Counted from the stretch's first letter, positions 56,017 to 64,000 are shown. The stretch: DNA of 64,000 nucleotides from Herbidospora yilanensis (GCF_001570565.1 NZ_BBXE01000016.1:186001-250000), one strand, 5' to 3'. Numbers and translations are program-made. Notes: generated from the letters alone by a model not told the origin.

Positions 56017-56571
56017 TCAGGACATCCGGTTCTGCATCTCTTCGGCCTTCTGCTCCATCGTCTCGCCGGCCTGCTGAGCGCGGTGCCGCACGTGCTCGAC
56101 CTTGCCGCGGACGGCGTCCTTGGTTTCGGACATGGTGTCCGCCCACTGCCGGGCGTTCCGCTTGTAGAGCGCGAAGCCGATCGCGCCCATCGCCAGCCCG
56201 CCCATCAGCACCATCAGCGGCATCCGGGTGCGCCGCCTGATGATCGGCGGCGCCGGGTCGATCCGCCGCGCCATCTCGGCCATGATCGCGGCCACCCTCG
56301 GCGCGATCTGCTCCTCGAACGACACGGCCGCGTGGTCAAGCCGCGGGGCGGCCCAGTAGCGGGCGTCTTCGAGTCGGCTCGTCGCGACGTCACGGGCGGT
56401 GCCCGCGTAGTCGCGCGCGTTTCCGGCCATGCCGATCGCGCTGTCACGGGCCATTCCGGCCATCGGGCCGACCCTGCCCGCCGTGCGGTAGGCCGAGTGT
56501 TTGGCCCGGCTCGCCCATGTGTCTGGATAGTCGAGCGCGGCGCGCGCCTTCTTCTTCATTGTCCGGGACAC
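56017..56571 (-). CDS. Single-pass membrane protein with helical domains
   Basis: 184 aa from GTG 56571, preceded by GGGGAGG at the right spacing; ATG 56559 is the alternative. An N-terminal amphipathic region rich in Ala/Arg and repeated MARDSAIGMAGNARDYAG-type segments, a predicted membrane helix (PLMVLMGGLAMGAIGFALY, about residues 117-135), then a charged helical tail (TKDAVRGKVEHVRHRAQQAG, METEQ-like end) that may be a coiled coil. Resembles small YtxH-like or CsbD-like stress-associated proteins, but no domain is certain. Confidence 0.72.
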   Translation of the reverse strand: MSRTMKKKARAALDYPDTWASRAKHSAYRTAGRVGPMAGMARDSAIGMAGNARDYAGTARDVATSRLEDARYWAAPRLDHAAVSFEEQIAPRVAAIMAEMARRIDPAPPIIRRRTRMPLMVLMGGLAMGAIGFALYKRNARQWADTMSETKDAVRGKVEHVRHRAQQAGETMEQKAEEMQNRMS

Positions 56572-56715
56572 GACAACCTCCCCTGTCGAATTGGGGCCCC
56601 GAGTCGTCACCTTCCCGGTCGAATGCCCCTCAATCATCACCAGGGGCGCTCCGGACGATCGCTACCCTTGCCCTTGGAAAACATCGAGTCTGTGACACAA
56701 AGGGGGCGGCCACGC

Positions 56716-57246
56716 ATGGCTGAGAACCTCATCGCGACCCTGAACACCAACCGGGGCACGATCAAAATCAAGCTCTGGCCGAACCAGGCGCCGAAGACCG
56801 TGCGCAACTTCGTCGAGCTCGCCGAAGGCACCCGGGAGTGGACCCACCCCGAGACCGGCCAGAAGACCAACGCCAAGCTCTACGACGGCACGGTCTTCCA
56901 CCGCGTGATCGCCGGGTTCATGCTCCAGGGCGGCGACCCGCTGGGCCAGGGCATCGGCGGCCCCGGCTACGACTTCGACGACGAGATCCACGTCGACAAC
57001 CAGTTCAACCGTCCCTACCTGCTGGCCATGGCCAACGCGGGCAAGCGGTTCGGCAAGGGCACCAACGGCTCGCAGTTCTTCATCACCGTCGCCAAGACCC
57101 CCCACCTCAACCAGGGGCACACGATCTTCGGCGAGGTCATCGAGGGCACCGACGTGGTCGACGCGATCGCCACCACCGAGACCGACGGCCGCGACCGGCC
57201 GATCAAGGAAGTCGTCCTGGAGTCGGTCACCATCGACCGGGTCTGA
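56716..57246 (+). CDS. ppiA: Cyclophilin-type peptidyl-prolyl isomerase
   Basis: 176 aa from ATG 56716. Canonical cyclophilin: LNTNRGTIKIKLWPNQAPKT (strand 1), KLYDGTVFHRVIAGFMLQGG (catalytic Arg and Phe region), NQFNRPYLLAMANAG, GTNGSQFFITVAKTPHLNQG, and TIFGEVIEGTDVVDAI. No signal peptide, so cytosolic. Catalyses cis-trans isomerisation of Xaa-Pro bonds. Position beside rhomboid, crgA and pknB is conserved among actinobacteria, where it is called ppiA. Very strong terminator downstream. Confidence 0.95.
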   Translation: MAENLIATLNTNRGTIKIKLWPNQAPKTVRNFVELAEGTREWTHPETGQKTNAKLYDGTVFHRVIAGFMLQGGDPLGQGIGGPGYDFDDEIHVDNQFNRPYLLAMANAGKRFGKGTNGSQFFITVAKTPHLNQGHTIFGEVIEGTDVVDAIATTETDGRDRPIKEVVLESVTIDRV

Positions 57247-57252
57247 TCGCCC

Positions 57253-57288
57253 ACGGCGGAGGCGCCCCACGGTGGGCGCCTCCGCCGT
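57253..57288 (+). terminator. Strong terminator after ppiA
   Basis: 15-bp perfect arms (ACGGCGGAGGCGCCC at 57253-57267; GGGCGCCTCCGCCGT at 57274-57288) with loop CACGGT, followed by TTCCGT on the plus strand. It starts 6 bp after the ppiA stop. Confidence 0.9.
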
Positions 57289-57332
57289 TTCCGTATGGCA
57301 GGCTGTGGTAAGGCCCCTCCGGAAGGACCCAA

Positions 57333-58220
57333 TTGACCACCCAGCCTCCCTCGATGGAACCGGGCTCGGCGGCGGTGCCCACCTGCTACCGGCACCCCGA
57401 GCGCGAGACCTACGTCCGCTGCCAGCGGTGTGACAAGCCCATCTGCCCCGACTGCATGCAGAACGCCGCCGTGGGCTTCCAGTGCGTCGAGTGCGTCCGT
57501 GAGGGCAACAAGGGGGTCCGGCAGGCCCGGTCCCAGTTCGGCGGCGGCCACGTCACCGTGCCCCGGGTCACCTGGGCGTTGCTCGGCCTCAACGTGGTGG
57601 CCTATCTGGCCGAGCTGGTGCTGGGCAACGAGTTCGTCAACCAGTTCGCCACCTCGCCGTTCCACATCTACCAAGGCGAATTCTGGCGGCTGATCACCGG
57701 CGCCTTCCTGCACTCCCGGCCCACGTCGGCCTTCGCGATCACCCACATCCTGTTCAACATGTGGGCGTTGTGGGTCATCGGGCCGGAACTCGAACGCCGC
57801 CTGGGCCACCTGCGGTTCGCGGCGCTCTACCTGACCGCCGCGCTGGGCGGCTCGGTCGCCGTCTACCTGTTCAGCGCCTACTCGGCGGTCGGCGCCTCGG
57901 GCGCCATCTACGGCCTGTTCGGCGCGTTGTTCGTGATGGCCCGCCGCCTCGGCTACGACGCCCGCGGAGTGATCTGGCTGATCGGGATCAACGTCTTCGT
58001 GACCTTCGTGATCCCGGGCATCAGCTGGCAGGGCCACCTGGGCGGCCTGGTCGTGGGCGCGCTGGTGGCGATCATCTTCGCCTACGCGCCCCAGCGCAAC
58101 CGGGCGGTCATCCAGTGGGCCGGCGTGGCCGCGGTGCTGCTCGTGCTGGTGCTGACGGTCTACTTCGCCGAGCCCTACGCGCTCATCGCCGAAATCCAAC
58201 GGCAGATGAGCACGCAGTGA
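57333..58220 (+). CDS. Rhomboid-family intramembrane serine protease with N-terminal zinc finger
   Basis: 295 aa from TTG 57333 (GGAAGGACCC ribosome site). N-terminal B-box-like zinc ribbon about 17-55 (CYRHPERETYVRCQRCDK, CPDCM, CVECVREG). The rhomboid core has about six to seven helices with FNMWALWVIGPELERRLG, nucleophile Ser in AVGASGAIYGLFGA and catalytic His in SWQGHLGGLVVGAL. It cleaves membrane proteins within the bilayer; substrates unknown. It belongs to the conserved ppiA-rhomboid-crgA group. Confidence 0.93.
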   Translation: MTTQPPSMEPGSAAVPTCYRHPERETYVRCQRCDKPICPDCMQNAAVGFQCVECVREGNKGVRQARSQFGGGHVTVPRVTWALLGLNVVAYLAELVLGNEFVNQFATSPFHIYQGEFWRLITGAFLHSRPTSAFAITHILFNMWALWVIGPELERRLGHLRFAALYLTAALGGSVAVYLFSAYSAVGASGAIYGLFGALFVMARRLGYDARGVIWLIGINVFVTFVIPGISWQGHLGGLVVGALVAIIFAYAPQRNRAVIQWAGVAAVLLVLVLTVYFAEPYALIAEIQRQMSTQ

Positions 58221-58248
58221 ACGAACCCGGGCTGATGCTTCCCCAGGC

Positions 58249-58298
58249 TGTGGAAAAACCTGTGGAAAGCGTCAGCCCGTCGTCGTGGCTGTGGTCAA
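58249..58298. other. Cluster of three DnaA-box-like 9-mers
   Basis: On the minus strand: TTTTCCACA (58249-58257), CTTTCCACA (58261-58269) and TTGACCACA (58290-58298). Each is within one mismatch of TTWTNCACA or TTGTCCACA. They lie in the 74-bp gap between the convergent rhomboid and crgA genes. Not an origin by themselves. Confidence 0.3.
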
Positions 58299-58543
58299 CG
58301 CCACTTGGTGGAGAGCACCACACCGAAGATGATCAGGGCGAACCCGATCGCCAGGTTCCAGTTGCCGAGCGGCTCGAACACGGGGCCCGTGCGGCCGATG
58401 ATGTAATAGGCCGCGATCCAGCCGATGCCGAGGATCCAGGACGCCACCATAACCGGCGCCAGCCAGCGGGGGCTCACCTTGACCGTCGTCGTCTTCTGCG
58501 GCGGGGTGTAGACGGCCTTCTTGCGAACCTTCGAGTTGGGCAC
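58295..58543 (-). CDS. crgA: Cell division inhibitor / septation protein CrgA
   Basis: 82 aa from GTG 58543 with AGGAG 6 nt upstream. The compact CrgA layout is intact: basic N-terminus (PNSKVRKKAVYTPP), SPRWLAPVMVASWILGIGW (helix 1), YYIIGRTGPVFEPLGNWNL (periplasmic loop), and AIGFALIIFGVVLSTKWR (helix 2 with the family end). It binds FtsZ-ring and PBP proteins and co-ordinates growth with septation in actinomycetes. The surrounding gene order supports the identification. Confidence 0.96.
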   Translation of the reverse strand: MPNSKVRKKAVYTPPQKTTTVKVSPRWLAPVMVASWILGIGWIAAYYIIGRTGPVFEPLGNWNLAIGFALIIFGVVLSTKWR

Positions 58544-58709
58544 GGGAGTCTCCTGATGGTCACCCGCGCTCGATGCGGGTCTGTCAGTAAGCGTAGTCGC
58601 TAAGAATAGACGCCGACGTCCCCGAAGGGCGATTCCCCTTTCCATCGGGCGTCCGCAAACAATAGGTCAACTCGGTGATCTCGGGCACCCCCGCTTCTAC
58701 GGTGGCCCG

Positions 58710-59327
58710 GTGAGGGCCATCCTGCGGACCATCGGTGAGCTCAGCATCACCCTGGGTGTCGTGTTGCTGCTCTTCTGCGCCTACCTGCTGTGGGGCACCA
58801 GCGCCTACACCGAACGCCACCAGCGCATCCTCCAGCGGCAACTCATGGCCGAGCCGGAGGAGAAGATCCTGGGAAAGGTCGAACTCGGCGGCGCCGTGGC
58901 TCTCATCCGGATCCCCCGCCTCGGTGCAAGTTACAAGTACGCCATCGTCGAGGGTGTCGAACACGAACACCTGCGGCAGGGCCCCGGCCACTATCCGGGC
59001 TCGGCCCAGCCGGGCGAAGTCGGCAACTTCGTCGTCTCGGGCCACCGCACCACCTACGCCGCCCCGTTCAACCGGATCGACGAGCTCAAGAAGGGCGACC
59101 CCATCGTGGTCGACGCCCGCGAGGCGCGGTACACCTACGAGGTCACCGGCACGAAGATCGTCGAGCCCACCGAGGTGGACGTCATCGAACCGGTCCCCGG
59201 CCACCCGGGCAAGAAGGCCGAGAAAGCCGTGATCACCCTCTCCACCTGCCACCCCGAATACTCGGCCCGCCAACGCCTCATCGTCTTCGGCACCCTGACC
59301 AAGACCGAGGAACGCGACGTCATCTAG
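58710..59327 (+). CDS. Class E sortase
   Basis: 205 aa from GTG 58710. N-terminal membrane helix (ELSITLGVVLLLFCAYLLWG), then sortase domain: GAVALIRIPRLGASYKYAIV, catalytic His in VVSGHRTTYAAPFNRIDELK, Cys in LSTCHPEYSARQRLIVFG and Arg in the same segment. Class E enzymes in Streptomyces anchor chaplins and recognise LAxTG. Conserved location between crgA and the trpG-like gene. It is not a paralogue of recent origin to the class F enzyme at 16294. Confidence 0.92.
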   Translation: MRAILRTIGELSITLGVVLLLFCAYLLWGTSAYTERHQRILQRQLMAEPEEKILGKVELGGAVALIRIPRLGASYKYAIVEGVEHEHLRQGPGHYPGSAQPGEVGNFVVSGHRTTYAAPFNRIDELKKGDPIVVDAREARYTYEVTGTKIVEPTEVDVIEPVPGHPGKKAEKAVITLSTCHPEYSARQRLIVFGTLTKTEERDVI

Positions 59328-59335
59328 GAGATGTC

Positions 59336-59491
59336 CTGTACGCCTTCGTCTGGCGCCACCTGCCCGGCAACCGCGCCGCCAAGCTGGTCGGCCTGCTGCT
59401 GCTGCTCGGCCTGGCCGGGCTCTTCCTCTGGTACGGCCTGTTCCCCTGGCTGGAGCCGCGTGTCGCCCTTGACGAGGTGACCGTAGGGTGA
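59336..59491 (+). CDS. Small single-pass membrane protein with CTG start
   Basis: 51 aa. The frame CTG-TAC-GCC-TTC-GTC-TGG begins exactly where homologues, as I recall them, start with MYxxxWRxLPG. AGGAG lies 5 nt before the CTG, and no ATG, GTG or TTG is available in frame near it. Sequence features: YAFVWRHLPGNRAAKLVG, one long helix (LLLLLGLAGLFLWYGLFPWL), and the conserved end DEVTVG. Found between sortase E and the trpG-like gene in many actinobacteria. Function unknown. Confidence 0.75.
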   Translation: MYAFVWRHLPGNRAAKLVGLLLLLGLAGLFLWYGLFPWLEPRVALDEVTVG

Positions 59492-59495
59492 GCAG

Positions 59496-60062
59496 GTGCG
59501 CATTCTGGTCGTCGACAACCATGACAGTTTCGTGCACACCATCGTCCAATACCTGCGCGTCCTCGGCGCCGACTGCGACGTCCGCCCCCGCGACGAGGTG
59601 AGCGTCGCCGACGCCGCCGGGTTCGACGGCGTGCTCGTCTCCCCGGGGCCCGGAGCCCCGGAAGACGCCGGGGTCAGCGTGCCGCTGGTCCACTGGTGTG
59701 CCGACCACCAGGTGCCCTACCTGGGCGTCTGCCTGGGACATCAGGCCCTGGCCATCGCCTACGGCGGCGAGGTGAAGCGGGCCCCCGAACTGCTGCACGG
59801 GCGCACCAGCCCGATCGCCCACGACGGCCGCGGCGTCTTCGAGGGGCTGCCGAGCCCGGTGACCATGACCCGCTACCACTCCCTGGCCGTCACGCCCGAG
59901 AGTGTGCCCGAGGAGCTGACCGTCACCGCGACCACCCCTGACGGGGTGGTCATGGGGCTGCGGCACAGGTCAGCGCCCTTGGAAGGGGTGCAATTCCACC
60001 CAGAGTCGGTCCTGTCCGAGCATGGCTCACAATTGCTCGGAAATTGGCTCAGAAACCTGTAA
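59496..60062 (+). CDS. Glutamine amidotransferase, anthranilate/aminodeoxychorismate synthase component II type
   Basis: 188 aa from GTG 59496. Class I amidotransferase triad: Cys in GVCLGHQALA, His and Glu in GVQFHPESVLSEHG. VVDNHDSFVHTIVQYL and SPGPGAPEDAG are typical of TrpG/PabA. It would pass ammonia to a chorismate-using partner (PabB or TrpE) that is not in the window, so trpG versus pabA cannot be decided. Conserved neighbour of sortase E and pknB. A strong terminator follows. Confidence 0.93.
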   Translation: MRILVVDNHDSFVHTIVQYLRVLGADCDVRPRDEVSVADAAGFDGVLVSPGPGAPEDAGVSVPLVHWCADHQVPYLGVCLGHQALAIAYGGEVKRAPELLHGRTSPIAHDGRGVFEGLPSPVTMTRYHSLAVTPESVPEELTVTATTPDGVVMGLRHRSAPLEGVQFHPESVLSEHGSQLLGNWLRNL

Positions 60063-60093
60063 CACGGCGGGGGCTGTAACCGAAGTCACAGTG

Positions 60094-60130
60094 AGGGTTT
60101 CCGCCATTGCCCCCGAGTGGCGGAAACCCT
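60094..60130. terminator. Bidirectional terminator between trpG-like and pknB
   Basis: 13-bp perfect arms AGGGTTTCCGCCA (60094-60106) and TGGCGGAAACCCT (60118-60130) with an 11-nt loop, followed by TTCTG on the plus side. It serves two convergent genes. Confidence 0.88.
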
Positions 60131-60138
60131 TTCTGCGT

Positions 60139-62040
60139 TTACTGGCCGAACTCGCCGGCCCCGCCGTTGCCGCCCGTGTCGACGTCGACGCCGTCACCGG
60201 GGTCACCCGGGTTGGTCGGGTCTTCGGTGCCGTCGGTGGGGTCGTCGCTCGGGGGATCGGTGCCCGGGTCGGTGGTCGGCGGGAACTGCGGCTGGTCGGT
60301 CGACGGGCCGCTGGAGACGACCAGCGTGATCGTCCGCTTCGGCTGCTGCTTCGAGCCGCCGGCGGGGGTCTGGTCGATGACGATGCCGCGCGGGACCACG
60401 TCGCTCGGCTGCTCCGAGATGTTGACGTTGAAGCCCGCCTCTTCGAGCGTCTGGCGCGCGTCGTCGACCGTCAGCGTGGTGACGGTCGGGACCTCGATCA
60501 GCTCGGTCGGCAGGGTCAGCTTGACCCGGCTGCCCTTGTTGACCTCTTCGCCCGCGGGCGGGTCGGTCGCGATGACCGTGCCCTGCTTGCCCGAGGAGCC
60601 CTTGAACTCGACCGTGAACTTCAGCCCGGCGGCCTGCAGCTCGGCCGTGGCGTCTTCACGGGTCTTGCCCACGACGTTGGGCACCGCGATCGTCTCAAGG
60701 CCCTTGGAGACGATGAGCTTGACGTCGCTGCCCTTCTGGATGTCCTCGCCGGCCGCCGGGTCGGTACCGATCGCCCGGCCCTTGCGGTAGTCCTCGTTGA
60801 ACTCCTCTTCGACCGTGACCTTGAAGCCGGCCTTCGTCAGCGCCGCCTCGGCCTCGGCCCTCGGCTGGTCTTCCACGACGGGGACCGGGACGGTCTCGAC
60901 CTTCTCGCCGCCGTCGGTGGGGGCGAGGAAGGTGAGGCCGACCCAGATGAACGCACCGATGATCAGCAGCGGGACGAGGATCCACGCGGCCGTCTTGGCG
61001 GCGGTCGCCCCGGCGCTGCTCTTCTGCCGGTGGCGGTCGCTGCGGCTGGTGCGCTCCTCCTCGCCGTACTCATAGGCGGGGATGTGGCGGGTGCCCTGCG
61101 CCGGGACGGCGCCCTGGGCGCTGGTCATGGTGCGGGTGCGGTCGGCGCCGGCGTACTGGCCGTAGTTGTTGGCCAGGGCCATCGTCTGCGGGTCCATCGG
61201 CATGCCCTGCACGGCCCGCTGGAGGTCGGCCCGCATCTCGGCCGCGCTCTGGTAGCGCTGCACCGGGTCTTTGGCCATCGCCTTGAGGACGATGGCGTCA
61301 CACCACTTGGGGATCTCCGGGTCGATCCGCGACGGCGGGATCGGGTCTTCGCGGACGTGCTGGTAGGCGATCGCCACGGGGGAGTCGCCGGTGAACGGGG
61401 GCTGGCCGGTCAGCAGCTCGTAGAGCACGCAGCCGGTCGAGTAGATGTCGCTGCGGGCGTCGACGCGCTCACCGCGCGCCTGCTCGGGCGAGAGGTACTG
61501 GGCGGTGCCGATGACCTGGGCGGTCTGCGTCATCGTGGCGGCCGAGTCGGCCATCGCGCGGGCGATGCCGAAGTCCATCACCTTGACCTCGCCGTTGCGG
61601 GTCAGCATGACGTTGGCCGGCTTGATGTCACGGTGGACGATGCCGCCGCGGTGGCTGTAGTCGAGCGCCCGCAGGATGCCGTCGATCAGCTCGGCCGCGC
61701 GCTCGGGCATCAGCCGGCGGTCTTGGCGCAGCAGGTCGCGGATGGTCCGCCCGTCGACGTACTCCATCACGATGTAGGGCACCGGGGTGCCGTCCATCAT
61801 GTCCTCGCCGGTGTCGTACACCGCGATGATCGACGGGTGGTTCAGTGACGCCGCCGACTGTGCCTCGCGCCGGAACCGGGCCTGGAACGTGTGGTCACGG
61901 GCCAGGTCGGAGCGGAGGGTCTTGATCGCGACGATACGGTCGAGCCGGATGTCCCGGGCGCGATAGACCTCGGCCATGCCGCCACGCCCGACGACGCCGT
62001 CGAGTTCGTATCGACCGCCGAGTAGCCGTGGCTGAGTCAT
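60139..62040 (-). CDS. pknB: PASTA-domain Ser/Thr protein kinase PknB
   Basis: 633 aa from ATG 62040. Kinase domain about 10-270: Gly loop GRGGMAEVYRA, Lys40 in VAIKTL, HRDIKPANV, DFGIARA and the activation-loop TQTAQVIGTAQYLSPEQA. A juxtamembrane linker leads to a single membrane helix (AWILVPLLIIGAFIWVGL), then three extracellular PASTA repeats (VPVPVVEDQPRAEAEAALTK; VPNVVGKTREDATAELQAAG; VPTVTTLTVDDARQTLEEAG) and an acidic Pro/Asp/Gly tail. It senses peptidoglycan fragments and controls wall synthesis and division. Three PASTAs rather than the four in Mycobacterium. Confidence 0.95.
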   Translation of the reverse strand: MTQPRLLGGRYELDGVVGRGGMAEVYRARDIRLDRIVAIKTLRSDLARDHTFQARFRREAQSAASLNHPSIIAVYDTGEDMMDGTPVPYIVMEYVDGRTIRDLLRQDRRLMPERAAELIDGILRALDYSHRGGIVHRDIKPANVMLTRNGEVKVMDFGIARAMADSAATMTQTAQVIGTAQYLSPEQARGERVDARSDIYSTGCVLYELLTGQPPFTGDSPVAIAYQHVREDPIPPSRIDPEIPKWCDAIVLKAMAKDPVQRYQSAAEMRADLQRAVQGMPMDPQTMALANNYGQYAGADRTRTMTSAQGAVPAQGTRHIPAYEYGEEERTSRSDRHRQKSSAGATAAKTAAWILVPLLIIGAFIWVGLTFLAPTDGGEKVETVPVPVVEDQPRAEAEAALTKAGFKVTVEEEFNEDYRKGRAIGTDPAAGEDIQKGSDVKLIVSKGLETIAVPNVVGKTREDATAELQAAGLKFTVEFKGSSGKQGTVIATDPPAGEEVNKGSRVKLTLPTELIEVPTVTTLTVDDARQTLEEAGFNVNISEQPSDVVPRGIVIDQTPAGGSKQQPKRTITLVVSSGPSTDQPQFPPTTDPGTDPPSDDPTDGTEDPTNPGDPGDGVDVDTGGNGGAGEFGQ

Positions 62041-62104
62041 TTCCTGCACAGTCCCTTGCCGTTCATCGTGGGGTGCCGCCGTTGTCCATCATCGACCCCA
62101 TACG

Positions 62105-63451
62105 TCATGGCGTCTCCTCATTCGGGACGGTCGTGGCGCTTGGGGAAGGTATGGGCGTTGTTGGAGTCTCACTTGGCGTCGGAGTCTCGCTCGGCGTCGG
62201 GGTCGGGGTGGGAGTCGTCGTGGTCGTCGGCGACGGCGCGGGGCTCTTGCTCGGGATCGCCGTCTTGACAACCGTAGCCGACGGCGTGGAAATAGGCCGG
62301 GCCGACGGCACCGAGGGCGGCCGGCGCGTGGCCGGAACCAGGGGCGTGAGTGTGGTCCGCCTCGGCTGGTCGACCGGCGCGAACGTCACCTGACCACCAT
62401 CTTCCGGTGACGTTCCGGTCACCGTCTCCGGCTCTGTCGAAGTCGGTATGAACTGAATCGCCCCGAATCCGGCCGCCGCGGCCGCACCGACGGCGGCGAC
62501 GACGAGGGCGGTCGTCCGCCGCCCGTTCTGGGGCAGCGGCTTGGTCGACAGCGGCCCGCCCGAAGGCGGGGCGCCCACCCGGTTGGTGATGACGACACTC
62601 GGCCCGGTGAGCGTGCTCAGCGCGGCCTCCTGCGGCCCGGCCAGGGAGTCGCGCAGCACCATCGCCCGGTCGCCCAGCTCCCGGGCGCTGCCGGGACGCC
62701 GCGCGGGATCTTTGGACAGCAGCGCCATCACCAGCGCCCGCACCGCGTCGGGCACGTCGGCGGGCAGCGGCGGCGGCTGCTCGTTGAGGTGGAGCAGCGC
62801 CACGGCCACCTGGGTCTCGGCCAGGAACGGCGGCCGGCCGGTCAGGCACTCGTAGGCCACCACGCCCAGCGAGTAGAGGTCGGTCGAGGGGGTGAGCTGG
62901 TGGCCCGAGGCCTGCTCGGGGCTGACGTACTGGGCGGTGCCGAGGACCGTTCCCGTCGCCGTGACCGAGGCAGACTCGAGCGCGCGGGCGATGCCGAAGT
63001 CGGTGATCTTGATCAGGCCGGTCCGGGTGACCAGCAGGTTGCCCGGCTTGACGTCGCGGTGGATGACGCCCGCCTGATGGGCGGCGTGGAGGCCACGCGA
63101 CGACTGCGAGACGACGTCGAGGGTGACCTCGGCGCTCAGCTTCCCGTTGCGCGCCAGGATCGCCGACAGCGGCTCTCCCGGCACCAGCTCCATCACCAGA
63201 TAGGCGAGGTCGTTCTCCTCGCCGTAGTCGAAGACCTGGGCGATGCCCGGGTCGGCCAGCCCCGCGGTGATGCGGGCCTCGGTCCGGAACCGGTCGCGGA
63301 ACGCCGGATCGGCGGCCACGTGGGCGCGCAGCAACTTGACCGCGACCTCCCGGTGGAGGAGGTCGTCGGTCGCGCGCCAGACCTCGCCCATGCCGCCGAT
63401 GGCGATCCGGGAGGTCAGACGGTAACGGTTGCCGAGCAGGCCATGGCTCAT
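62105..63451 (-). CDS. pknA: Ser/Thr protein kinase PknA
   Basis: 448 aa. Kinase domain about 8-270 with Gly loop AIGGMGEVWRA, Lys in VAVKLLRAH, HRDVKPGNLLV, DFGIARA and ATGTVLGTAQYVSPEQA. After a linker there is one membrane helix (TALVVAAVGAAAAAGFGAI) and an extracellular Ser/Thr/Pro-rich tail without PASTA repeats ([19 protein letters not shown]). Overlaps pbpA by 4 bp (ATGA) and precedes pknB by 64 bp, the classic pbpA-pknA-pknB order. Acts on division and wall-synthesis proteins. Confidence 0.94.
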   Translation of the reverse strand: MSHGLLGNRYRLTSRIAIGGMGEVWRATDDLLHREVAVKLLRAHVAADPAFRDRFRTEARITAGLADPGIAQVFDYGEENDLAYLVMELVPGEPLSAILARNGKLSAEVTLDVVSQSSRGLHAAHQAGVIHRDVKPGNLLVTRTGLIKITDFGIARALESASVTATGTVLGTAQYVSPEQASGHQLTPSTDLYSLGVVAYECLTGRPPFLAETQVAVALLHLNEQPPPLPADVPDAVRALVMALLSKDPARRPGSARELGDRAMVLRDSLAGPQEAALSTLTGPSVVITNRVGAPPSGGPLSTKPLPQNGRRTTALVVAAVGAAAAAGFGAIQFIPTSTEPETVTGTSPEDGGQVTFAPVDQPRRTTLTPLVPATRRPPSVPSARPISTPSATVVKTAIPSKSPAPSPTTTTTPTPTPTPSETPTPSETPTTPIPSPSATTVPNEETP

Positions 63452-64000
63452 TTCGCTTCGAGCACCGCCTGCATGACGTCACGCGCCAGCGGCGCCGCCG
63501 TGCCACCACCGGTGGCGTCGTTGCCGGCGCTGCCCGCCTCGATGAAGACGCAGATGGCCGTCTCGGGGTTCTCCGCCGGGGCGAAGCCGATGAACCAGGC
63601 GTGCGGCGCCGGGGCGTCGCCCGCCTCGGCGGTGCCGGTCTTGCCGGCCACCGTCACGCCCGGAATCTGGGCGCCGGTGCCGGTGCCGTTGGTGATGACC
63701 GACACCATCATCTGCTTGAGCTCGTCGGCGACCTCGCCGCTCAGGGCCTCGGTGAGCTGCTCGGGCTTCAGCTCCTCGATGACGCTGCCGCCCGGGTCGG
63801 TGATCTTGTTGATCAGCGTCGGCTTCATCAGCACGCCGCTGTTGGCGATCGCCGAGGCGACCTGCGCCATCTGCAGCGGGGTCTGCTGGTTGTTGCGCTG
63901 GCCGATCGAGAGCTGCGCGAGCGCCGCCGTCTCTTCTTCGGGGCCGATCGTGGTGCCGGCGGTCGGCAGGTCGAACTGGATCGGTTCGCCGATGCCGAAC
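63448..64000 (-). CDS. pbpA: Penicillin-binding protein 2-like transpeptidase PbpA, N-terminus beyond window
   Basis: The frame is open to the right edge, so only the last 184 codons are seen. The transpeptidase end is clear: LAQLSIGQRNNQQTPLQMAQ, VASAIANSGVLMKPTLINKI, the KTGTAE box (VAGKTGTAEAGDAPAPHAWF) and the class-typical FIGFAPAENPETAICVF. The active-site SxxK and SxN are outside the window. A peptidoglycan cross-linking enzyme of class B. Its stop overlaps the pknA start, so the kinase is translationally coupled. Confidence 0.93.
   Translation of the reverse strand, partial: FGIGEPIQFDLPTAGTTIGPEEETAALAQLSIGQRNNQQTPLQMAQVASAIANSGVLMKPTLINKITDPGGSVIEELKPEQLTEALSGEVADELKQMMVSVITNGTGTGAQIPGVTVAGKTGTAEAGDAPAPHAWFIGFAPAENPETAICVFIEAGSAGNDATGGGTAAPLARDVMQAVLEAK

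Overview
This 64-kb window is a GC-rich (about 70%) actinobacterial chromosome segment. The gene families, the GTG/TTG starts, the many 4-bp ATGA/GTGA overlaps and the block crgA - class E sortase - small membrane protein - trpG-like amidotransferase / pknB - pknA - pbpA at the right end all fit a filamentous actinomycete. I infer Streptosporangiaceae or a close relative, near but not at oriC. No rRNA, tRNA, insertion sequence, prophage or CRISPR array was seen.

Layout. 1-9 kb: a CNNM/CBS membrane protein pair, a frameshifted membrane-protein pseudogene, a GntR/membrane-protein operon with a four-repeat operator, small stress or hypothetical genes, a large DUF6493-like protein and an exported beta-carbonic anhydrase. 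9-16 kb: a secreted GH5 glycosidase with sugar-type operators, then small regulator/enzyme pairs (DinB/WYL, CGNR/MFS, a broken HxlR gene next to a RibD-like reductase, SRPBCC/ArsR). 16-20 kb: a class F sortase with an adjacent candidate substrate, divergent from an OmpR-type two-component system with a GerMN lipoprotein. 20-26 kb: MarR/Ddn, an aldo-keto reductase, a dual-specificity phosphatase-like protein, a secreted nuclease and a serine hydrolase.

26-42 kb is the most interesting part. A 12-kb plus-strand operon encodes a cytoplasmic alpha-L-rhamnosidase, a complete Dpp/Opp-type ABC importer, an SDR, a 2-hydroxyacid dehydrogenase, a zinc dehydrogenase, a beta-lactamase-fold protein without its canonical metal motif, and an aldo-keto reductase. 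It runs head-on, with no gap, into a minus-strand operon of AMP-ligase - IclR regulator - FAH-family hydrolase. Copies of GTTC-N8-GAAC lie at both outer promoters, beside clear -35 boxes, and a weaker copy lies upstream of the IclR gene. I read this as one IclR-controlled system for importing and breaking down rhamnose-containing glycosides.

42-50 kb: nrdAB behind a cobalamin riboswitch and a pair of NrdR-like boxes; a tiny His-rich exported protein; then a DevRS/DosRS-like hypoxia/redox module (GAF kinase, NarL regulator, PPOX-fold protein, acyl-CoA-ligase-like protein) with two DevR-type boxes. 50-56 kb: TspO-like protein, secreted esterase with CBM2, DUF72 protein, GlxA-type AraC regulator, AI-2E-type permease. 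56-64 kb: ppiA, rhomboid, crgA, sortase E, trpG-like, pknB, pknA and the 3' end of pbpA, a cell-wall and division signalling block.
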